Assembly (NCBI GenBank): GCA_016880505.1 | Contig: JAEHDI010000155.1 | Location: 1 to 10,182 of the forward strand | DNA length: 10,182 bases | Source: Bryobacterales bacterium | GTDB lineage: Bacteria > Acidobacteriota > Terriglobia > Bryobacterales > Bryobacteraceae | Direction of reading: 5' to 3' | Part shown: in pieces, positions 1-6,061 of the stretch | Layout of the letters: every line of letters begins with the position of its first letter | How positions within the stretch are numbered: position 1 is the stretch's first letter | Program-made: the position numbers and the translations under genes | The notes under the pieces: model-generated | Seen by the model: only the letters and a program-made list of their open reading frames with translations | Databases searched by the model: none | What the model was told of the DNA's origin: nothing

Positions 1-587
1 ACGACTTTCGAGGCGGGCAAACCGCAGTCCACGAACTTCCTCCGCGCGAACTCAGTCAGGGCGACATAGATGTCCACCGCGGCGCTCCACGTGCCGATCA
101 ATCGGTGAAACCCGGACACCGCAGCGGCAACCGCGCTTGCGGCCCGTGAGTTGCGGTAGCAGCCTCTCACGGCGCCGGGCCATGACACGGATTTCCCGGC
201 ACAGTCCTCACACACGCGGCCCTCGCGGAAAAGGAGTCCGTTCACACAGAACAACCTGTAGTTGTGCAGCGTCTGGACCACCGGAACACCCTCGTCTCGG
301 GCGGTGTAGTAGGCCGCCGGCGAGATCAGCGGGAAGGTGTTCATAAAGTGGGCCACATTCGGGCGGCCGGCGCGCATCGTGGCTCGCAGGCGGAGACGGA
401 CATCGCGATTCCACAACGCCGCTTTCGCCAGTGCCGGGCGGCTCATCGAAGCGGTCGCGTCGTTGTGGGCGGTGAAGCGCGTCACGCGGTGCCCTCGGGC
501 CTCCAGCAGCGAGCCAGTGGCCTCGTAAACTGCGTCCTCGCCCCCTGGATGGCGGTAGTAATTATGAGCGACGAGAACGTGCAGCAT
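1..587 (-). CDS. GT4-family glycosyltransferase, N-terminal part (3' end cut by window edge)
   Basis: This is the N-terminal 195 residues of a cytoplasmic retaining glycosyltransferase with a GT-B fold (GT4 family), expected to transfer a sugar from a nucleotide donor to the growing lipid-linked repeat unit. Visible signs are the N-terminal acceptor-domain stretch with HNYYRHPGGEDAV (residues 8-20), VVQTLHNYRLFC (103-114) and a linker reading VALTEFARRKF (175-185), all typical of one EPS-cluster GT4 subfamily. Residues 114-143 hold four cysteines (C114, C126, C129, C143) in a short insert. The donor-binding C-terminal half, including the EX7E motif, lies beyond the window. The ATG at 587 was chosen because the subfamily signature begins directly after it. 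It overlaps the end of the upstream glycosyltransferase gene by 26 bp in another frame, and no strong ribosome binding site precedes it, so coupled translation is likely. The family call is firm; donor and acceptor sugars are unknown. Confidence 0.88.
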   Translation of the reverse strand, partial: MLHVLVAHNYYRHPGGEDAVYEATGSLLEARGHRVTRFTAHNDATASMSRPALAKAALWNRDVRLRLRATMRAGRPNVAHFMNTFPLISPAAYYTARDEGVPVVQTLHNYRLFCVNGLLFREGRVCEDCAGKSVSWPGAVRGCYRNSRAASAVAAAVSGFHRLIGTWSAAVDIYVALTEFARRKFVDCGLPASKV

Positions 588-1710
588 CCAACACCGACTG
601 GAACAGCGTTTCAAAGCGTCGAGCCGCGCGCTCGGCGTCGAATTTGCGGGCCCTCCGCTCGCCCCAATCACGGCAACGCGCGGCAAGCGCCCGGTCGCCG
701 AGCATGCGGTCGATTGCATCCGCGAGCCGTCCGGGGTCCCCGGCTTCGACCAACTGCCCGCAATCCTGCGCCCCGAAGATCTCCCGGGGACCGCCTGCGT
801 CACTGTCGAACGCCACCACGGGGACACTCAGAGTCATCGCCTCCAAAAGAACCATCCCGACCCCTTCCACTCTTGAGCTGAGCACGAACACGGCAGCGCG
901 CCTGAAAACCGGATAGGGATTCGCCAGGTGACCCGGCAGTGATACGCGCCCCCGCAGGCCGAGCTCGATCACAAGGCTCTCGAGCCGGGCCCGCTCCGGT
1001 CCCTCTCCGAGTACCACGAGACGGGTTCCGCGCCTGCAGCTCGCGGATTTGGCGACGGCTCTAAGCAGCAGGTCGAAGCCTTTGTCCGGCACCAGCCGGC
1101 CACAGGCTACGATAGCGCCTTCATCGGGAAAGTTCGCGGCCCACGGGGGCGCCGGTTCAAGGCTCTGCGTTCGGATCCGCTCGATGTCGAGGGGATTGGG
1201 CAGTACGGCAAGCCGGTCCGCGAGTGACGGAGATTCGGATTCAAGGTCTCGCCGGACCCCTTCGGAAACGCACACCAGACGGGACGCCCGCGGGTACAGA
1301 ATCCGCGCCGCCAAGGCGTGCCACCCACCCGCCTGTTTCCGCAATCTGCTCCAGGGTCCATGGATCCACCCCACCACCGGCTTGCGCGCGACCGCGCCGG
1401 CGATGGCGGCGAGATAGACGGGGCTTCCCTCCTGGGTGGCAAAAATCAGATCGCTCCGCCGCGCCGCACGGACCAGGCGGTGGAGTGTGCGGGCGCCCGC
1501 AAGCTTGCAGGGCACGCGGCCAACCCGGCCGAAACGCGGCACGAGACCGGCCGGCATCTCATCGAGCAGGTCGTCCCCGTCGCTCATGTAGTGCAAATCA
1601 ACCGAGAAGCGGGACCGGTCGAGATGCCGGAAAAGCGCCGCTTGAACCCGCTCGGCGCCCGCCGGACTCAGATCTCTGCCGATGCACAGAAGCCGGAGTT
1701 TCCGAGTCAT
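562..1710 (-). CDS. GT4-family glycosyltransferase (complete)
   Basis: A complete 382-residue GT-B fold glycosyltransferase predicted to add one sugar to the polysaccharide repeat unit at the cytoplasmic face of the inner membrane. The acceptor half contains SPAGAERV (15-22), GWIHGPW (114-120) and RLVCVSEGVRRDL (144-156), followed by LPNPLDIERI (170-179). The donor half shows ACGRLVPDKGFDLL (202-215), with the usual Arg (R205) and Lys (K210), then VVLGEGP (232-238) and the EX7E motif between E282 and E290 (EGVGMVLLE). Length is normal for GT4. The reading frame opens further upstream, but the ATG at 1710 was chosen because it shares one base with the stop of the preceding gene (TGATG) and starts the conserved strand MTRKLRLLCIG. 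No good Shine-Dalgarno sequence precedes it, which fits coupling. Donor and acceptor cannot be read from the sequence. Confidence 0.92.
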   Translation of the reverse strand: MTRKLRLLCIGRDLSPAGAERVQAALFRHLDRSRFSVDLHYMSDGDDLLDEMPAGLVPRFGRVGRVPCKLAGARTLHRLVRAARRSDLIFATQEGSPVYLAAIAGAVARKPVVGWIHGPWSRLRKQAGGWHALAARILYPRASRLVCVSEGVRRDLESESPSLADRLAVLPNPLDIERIRTQSLEPAPPWAANFPDEGAIVACGRLVPDKGFDLLLRAVAKSASCRRGTRLVVLGEGPERARLESLVIELGLRGRVSLPGHLANPYPVFRRAAVFVLSSRVEGVGMVLLEAMTLSVPVVAFDSDAGGPREIFGAQDCGQLVEAGDPGRLADAIDRMLGDRALAARCRDWGERRARKFDAERAARRFETLFQSVLDAARSRRS

Positions 1711-3080
1711 CAAGCAATAACCGGCGACCACCGGCCTCCAGTCGCGCAGATCATCCGGGTCGCCCAGCTATCGTAAACACGGACGGCCGCGAGTCCGAAT
1801 CCGAAGAGTGACCAGAACCAGACGCCCCCCATCGGCCCCTCAAGGAACACGTCGAAGCTGGCGTTGACGATGAACGCAACCCAATAGCCCCCAAGGGCCA
1901 CGAACATCGCCGACCAATGAAAGTGCCGGGCGCGCGCGGCGCGAAAGTGCCTGCGCAGCACCTGTATGAGCCAAACGCCCTGGAGCAGGAGCCAGAGAAC
2001 AAGCCCGATAACGCCGCCTCGGGCCAGGACAGTCATGTGGACGCTGTGCGGGCTGCGCAGCAGGCCGCTTTGGCTGCGAAAACCGTCTGCGGTCGTCAAG
2101 TTGATTCCGAAACCTTTCCCGTTCCAGAAGTATTCGCCGAAGATCGTGTAGTCGACGATCCGCCCCCACCACATCAGCCGCCACTGTTTCGTTCCTTCCG
2201 TGTTTCCCGGGTTATCCGAAAGGCTTGTCACGACACTCGCGTAGTTGATCGCCAGTTGGCGCAGGGAGATCTCGCGGTCCTGGTGCAGCCTGACATCCGG
2301 ATCGATGAAGAGCGTCAATCCCAACAGCAGCGTCACCAGGAGAAGGAAGCGGACGGCGAGCGAACGGGCCCTTGGAGAGAGAAGAAGCACGAATGCAGTC
2401 GCAGCAAAGTAGCTGACGGCAGCGCCTCGGTTTCCGCTGGCGCACGTCAAAACCGAGGCGAACACGCAGATAAACCAAAGGATTCCTCGCGCCGGAAGCA
2501 GCCCCACCAGAAACAACGCGCTCGCACCGGCAAGGTGGACTGCGATGTCGCCCGTCTTGTTCGACAATACCGGCACATTCGTGTCCGGGACTGTTGGCAG
2601 CGCAATACCGGCGATCTGAATCAGCAACGCAACGACGGTCAGGTAGGGGTACACCCAGGCGAACCGGCGGAAGGCCTTCACCATCGGCCGCAGCATCTGG
2701 ACGCCGCGTGAGGCGACAGCCAGCACCAGGATCGCGAACAGCCCGTAACCCCAGAGAACGCCGTCGCGAAGTGCGTCTATCCCGTACTCAGACAGGTACG
2801 GAAGCGTCCGTACCGCACCCCAGGCCATGAAAAGGTACAGGGGCAGTGTTGACCGGTGGAACACGACCGCACGCAGGAGTGCACAGGGCTCACAGGCTAC
2901 GCAGAGCACGCCCAAGCACATGAGAAGCTCGGCCGCGTACAGGGGTGGAACCGAGAGGTACGCAAAGCCCTTGCCCAGGACGGCATAGCCGAGCAAGGAC
3001 AACCCGAGCAGCCACATCCAAAACCGGGCGGGCACGCTCGCCGATGTGGAGGGCACGGTCATCGGGAAGGCGGCGGTCAT
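1710..3080 (-). CDS. O-antigen ligase/polymerase (Wzy/WaaL-like) membrane protein
   Basis: A 456-residue polytopic inner-membrane protein of the O-antigen ligase/polymerase superfamily. It would either polymerise flipped repeat units (Wzy role) or transfer finished chains to an acceptor (WaaL role), on the periplasmic side. About ten or more hydrophobic segments are visible, among them residues 20-36, 46-63, 108-123, 143-161, 184-196, 199-213, 221-235, 242-258, 355-374, 391-406 and 418-433. The family pattern is present: an Arg in GNRGA (216-220) before a membrane pair, then a long periplasmic loop (about 260-352) with NGKGFG (320-325) and RSPHSVH (342-348), followed by LARGGVIGL (352-360). 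The open frame extends about 450 bases further upstream, but that part is antisense-free overlap with the methyltransferase gene. The ATG at 3080 overlaps its stop by four bases (ATGA) and has GGGAAGGGA seven bases before it. A second ATG at 3062 is possible. Polymerase and ligase roles cannot be separated by sequence alone. Confidence 0.88.
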   Translation of the reverse strand: MTAAFPMTVPSTSASVPARFWMWLLGLSLLGYAVLGKGFAYLSVPPLYAAELLMCLGVLCVACEPCALLRAVVFHRSTLPLYLFMAWGAVRTLPYLSEYGIDALRDGVLWGYGLFAILVLAVASRGVQMLRPMVKAFRRFAWVYPYLTVVALLIQIAGIALPTVPDTNVPVLSNKTGDIAVHLAGASALFLVGLLPARGILWFICVFASVLTCASGNRGAAVSYFAATAFVLLLSPRARSLAVRFLLLVTLLLGLTLFIDPDVRLHQDREISLRQLAINYASVVTSLSDNPGNTEGTKQWRLMWWGRIVDYTIFGEYFWNGKGFGINLTTADGFRSQSGLLRSPHSVHMTVLARGGVIGLVLWLLLQGVWLIQVLRRHFRAARARHFHWSAMFVALGGYWVAFIVNASFDVFLEGPMGGVWFWSLFGFGLAAVRVYDSWATRMICATGGRWSPVIA

Positions 3081-3820
3081 CTGTCTGTCCCTTCCCGAGC
3101 CCCGGCATATCCTATCGCGTAAACGTTGCTCGTGTACGCCGCCGCCGGTTGGTGGCCGCAGAGGGAGAAGAACAGGCGATGCAACAGGTTTCCGAGACCC
3201 ATTCGAAGAGTCCCAAGAGGATGGCCCGCCCGGTAGGGGACGATGGCACACTCCGCCAGACCGGCCGCCTCGAGTAGTTGCAGGAGCGAGTTCGGAGTGA
3301 AACTCCGCATGTGCGTCAAATCGAGATAGCGGCTGTAGCCGCCGAGCAAGTTGGCGGCGTTCGGCGTCCGGCAGAGGAAAATTCCACCGGGACGAAGCGC
3401 ATCCCGGACAGCCTCCACCCATCGGAGACAGTCGTCCTCTCCCGCCACGTGCTCGAGAACGTCCGTGCAGAGGATTGCGGAGAACTCGCCGCGGTGGCGG
3501 AGCAGGAACGCCAGACCATCCTCGCAATGCGTCTCAACCGCCGGCAACGCCCGCCGCGCGACGGCCAACTGCGACGGAGATACGTCGACCCCCACCGGAA
3601 CAACTTCCGGTCGCAGGGAAAACCAGTAAAGAAGGTGACCGCTGCCGCATCCAAGATCCAGCACGCGGCTGCCCGCCGGCAGTCCGGCTAGGTAAGGCCC
3701 AAACGTGCGATCCATCTGCCGCCGATGACTCCACGACAGCAGTCGCGGATCGACGGTGGAGTTCAGGCGCGCATAGTGATCGCAGTACCGCTCAAGCAGC
3801 AAATGATGGAGACGCGACAT
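3077..3820 (-). CDS. Class I SAM-dependent methyltransferase
   Basis: A 247-residue cytoplasmic methyltransferase with a Rossmann fold that uses S-adenosylmethionine. Visible motifs are motif I VLDLGCGSG (53-61), the acidic ribose-binding strand VGVDVS (76-81), TDVLEHV (119-125) as the post-II motif, LRPGGIFLCRTPN (142-154) and THMRSFTP (169-176), the usual layout of Methyltransf_11/23 proteins of the UbiG type. Lying between flippase and polymerase genes in an EPS operon, it probably methylates a sugar of the repeat unit or its lipid-linked form; that target is an inference. The start at 3820 gives MSRLHHLLLERY and has a weak GAAGAG seven bases upstream. It overlaps the end of the flippase gene by 29 bp in another frame. 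An in-frame start 45 bases upstream would overlap more and adds an unconserved-looking leader, so it was not chosen. Confidence 0.88.
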   Translation of the reverse strand: MSRLHHLLLERYCDHYARLNSTVDPRLLSWSHRRQMDRTFGPYLAGLPAGSRVLDLGCGSGHLLYWFSLRPEVVPVGVDVSPSQLAVARRALPAVETHCEDGLAFLLRHRGEFSAILCTDVLEHVAGEDDCLRWVEAVRDALRPGGIFLCRTPNAANLLGGYSRYLDLTHMRSFTPNSLLQLLEAAGLAECAIVPYRAGHPLGTLRMGLGNLLHRLFFSLCGHQPAAAYTSNVYAIGYAGAREGTDR

Positions 3821-5129
3821 GTTTTGACTCTTCACGCACCTGGAAAAGAACCAGGAACGGGACAACGCAGCTTCCTAAACTGACCAGACCCGCGGTGGCG
3901 CAGGCTCCATACAGGCCCCAACGCGGAATGGCGTAGGCCGAACAGAAAGTGGCCACGGCCGTCAACGCCAGAGAGGGTACGGGAAATAGCGCGAATCTCC
4001 GCGTGGCGGTGATGCCGTAGCCGAGGACGCTGCCGACATACCCGACCGCCGCTACCGCCATCAGCCATACGAGGACCGGCGATTCCGCGGCGTACTCGGC
4101 CCCATAGAGGAGCGCCAGGACTTGCCGCCCCGCCAGAAGGGCGGCGCCAACGCCGACGGCTCCCATCAAACCCGCCAGTCCGGCCAACTTGGCCAGCGCG
4201 CCGCGGAACTGCCGGACGCGCCCGGCGGCGTGATGGCCGGCCAGTCGTGGGCTTGCTGACTGGCAAACGGCATCCACCACCGTGGAACCGGCAACCTGGA
4301 TGTAAGCGATCGCGGCGAAGATGCCAAGCTCCCGTTCGCCCATCGAGCGCTCGACGAAGTACCTGGGCAAGTTGCGATTCAAGCCGATCAGCATCATCAC
4401 AAAGCCGAGCGGGAGCGTTTCGCGTGCGAGCCTCCCCAAACCGGCGATCCGCCAGGTTGGCCGCAACGCCGCCGCCGCGGCTTGCCATCCGAGGGGTACG
4501 CCCCGCCTCCCTGAAGCGGGGATCACGAGAGCCGCCGCGGGCATGTCGTAAGCCACCAGCAGAACCAGCGAAACCGCGGCCAACGCCAGGGCTCCCCAGA
4601 ACACGCTGCCGGTAGCTTGCACCGTCACACCCAAAGCGAGGAGCGTGCCGGCGCCCCGGAGGATCATCGATCGCGCAATCAGGTCCATCCGTTCATTCCG
4701 TTGGAGCACTCCATAGATGAGGTCGCTCACGGATTCGACCGCTTTCCCCAGACCTACGGCCAGCACCACCCACTGGGTCTCCTCGCGGTAGCCCGCGGCG
4801 ACCACCACCGCGGCAATCGTAGCCAATCCGGCCGCCGTCGCAATCAGGCGCAAACCGAGATACTCTTCGAGGGAGAAAGTCCCGGTGACATCGGTGGCCA
4901 GAGCCGCCCGCAACTGCAAACCGGTCAACAGAACCACTGGCGAGGTCACCGCCACTCCCAGCGCGAACTGCCCGACCATTTCGGGAGAACAGAGCTTCGC
5001 CAGAGCAACGAGCATCGCCCATTGGCACCCGGCGTACACAACGTTGCCGGCCAACGCCCAGGCGACGTTCCGTTTCATCAGCTCGCCAGCGGCTGTACGA
5101 AAAACGGAGACCGCGCGCTCGACGCTCAT
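3792..5129 (-). CDS. Wzx-type polysaccharide flippase (MATE/MVF-like, PST family)
   Basis: A 445-residue polytopic inner-membrane protein with about twelve hydrophobic stretches (for example 25-45, 53-70, 94-113, 117-131, 159-172, 177-194, 238-252, 266-281, 314-334, 353-370, 381-400, 408-431), the length and layout of polysaccharide biosynthesis flippases. It is expected to move the undecaprenyl-linked repeat unit from the cytoplasmic to the periplasmic face. Family-like stretches include the N-terminal NVAWALAGNVVYAGCQW (21-37), KLCSPEMVGQFALG (45-58), NRNLPRYFVERSMGERELG (251-269) around the inter-lobe region, and LYGAEYAAESPVL (341-353) near the seventh to eighth helix pair. The ATG at 5129 overlaps the upstream stop by four bases (ATGA), which favours it over a frame extension to 5207. 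No Shine-Dalgarno sequence is evident, so translation probably depends on coupling. Co-location with a Wzy/WaaL-like gene and glycosyltransferases supports the flippase call; the substrate is unknown. Confidence 0.87.
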   Translation of the reverse strand: MSVERAVSVFRTAAGELMKRNVAWALAGNVVYAGCQWAMLVALAKLCSPEMVGQFALGVAVTSPVVLLTGLQLRAALATDVTGTFSLEEYLGLRLIATAAGLATIAAVVVAAGYREETQWVVLAVGLGKAVESVSDLIYGVLQRNERMDLIARSMILRGAGTLLALGVTVQATGSVFWGALALAAVSLVLLVAYDMPAAALVIPASGRRGVPLGWQAAAAALRPTWRIAGLGRLARETLPLGFVMMLIGLNRNLPRYFVERSMGERELGIFAAIAYIQVAGSTVVDAVCQSASPRLAGHHAAGRVRQFRGALAKLAGLAGLMGAVGVGAALLAGRQVLALLYGAEYAAESPVLVWLMAVAAVGYVGSVLGYGITATRRFALFPVPSLALTAVATFCSAYAIPRWGLYGACATAGLVSLGSCVVPFLVLFQVREESKHVASPSFAA

Positions 5130-6061
5130 TTGGGAGCTGCGGCCAGATCGCTCACCGGCGAGCCGAGGTTGCCGTAGTAGCTCCACCCGGCCCCGGACTG
5201 ATACCACCAGAAGTCATTCAGAGAGTTGCGGCCGGCGACGAAGAAGCGGTTTCCTGCCGCCGCGACGGATGCGCGGTTCAGCGTCCCCGCCGTCCAAATC
5301 CATCCCTGCCAGCCTCCGGAAGGTCCTTCCCGGAACGGCTGGACATAGACGAGGCCGGTCGGACTGGTTATGGTAGCGTAGACAGCGCCACCCGCCGCCG
5401 CGAGGTCCGGATCGCTTCCGAGCGTTCCGCCTCCTTTGATCCAGGGCTCCCACAGATCGCCCGAAAGGCGGCCGATCCAGATCGCGTTGTCAGTTCCTTT
5501 GACAGAAACGTAAGCCGCGCCGTCGGAGCCGATGACGATCGCCGGCTTTCCAGCCGCCGCGCCTCCGCCCGAGACCCAGCCCTGGAAGCCGGCCCCTGGA
5601 ACATAACGCCCGCTTCGCACACCGCCTGTGGCCGAGCGCCCGACAACATAGACCGTCCCGTCGGCGGCTACGGCCGCGGCGGGATCCGACGCGAAACCAC
5701 TTCCCAGCGCGATCCAACCCTGAAAGCCGGACGAGGGCAGATATTGGTTCAGGCGGAAGTTGTCACTCGCATCGCGGACCACCACATAGGCCTCGCCTCC
5801 CTCCGCAACCGCCAACGCAGGGTTGCCGGCAGCCGGGCCGCCCGCCTTAATCCATCCTTTCCACGTGAGTGTCGCCGCCTGGAAGATATTCATCCAGACG
5901 TCGTCAATGTTATTGCGGCCGGCCGCGTAGGTGTCGCCGTAGCTATTCTGGGCAGCCGCCGGGTCGCCGACAATCACTCCGCCCGCGCTGTAGCGCGCCG
6001 CTGAACCGAAGACATTGAGCACGGTTGCTCCGCTGGGCGCCCGGTAGACTGCCGTCGGCGC
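5126..6061 (-). repeat. Second repeat array, about 46 residues per unit, PLL-lectin-like propeller
   Basis: The C-terminal 311 residues of the propeller protein repeat a pattern of (S/G)xPA(L/I)AV, then YVVxR, then WxGWIxLGG-like strands. The Pro- or Ala-rich strand recurs near residues 733, 779, 826, 872, 917 and 963, with a last half-unit (SDLAAAP) near 1004. Tryptophan pairs recur near 770, 816, 862, 907 and 954, with a weaker version near 993. The unmatched last strand could pair with residues about 711-731 (starting ATVLNVFG) to close a seven-bladed ring. The pattern resembles PLL/fucose-binding propeller lectins; the assignment is by eye. Confidence 0.62.

Noticed and set aside
264..881. 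205-codon plus-strand open frame spanning both glycosyltransferase genes
   Set aside because: It crosses the junction of two minus-strand genes with recognisable GT4 motifs and shows no motif of its own.
1917..2711. 264-codon plus-strand open frame opposite the ligase/polymerase gene
   Set aside because: Hydrophilic, low-complexity composition typical of the complement of a membrane-protein gene; no ribosome binding site or family match recognised.
3081..3527. Upstream extension of the ligase/polymerase reading frame
   Set aside because: It overlaps the methyltransferase gene in another frame and is Arg/Pro/Gly-rich; the ATGA overlap at 3080 with GGGAAGGGA upstream marks the real start.
5130..5207. 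Upstream extension of the flippase reading frame
   Set aside because: It lies within the end of the propeller gene, and the ATGA overlap at 5129 gives a typical flippase N-terminus.
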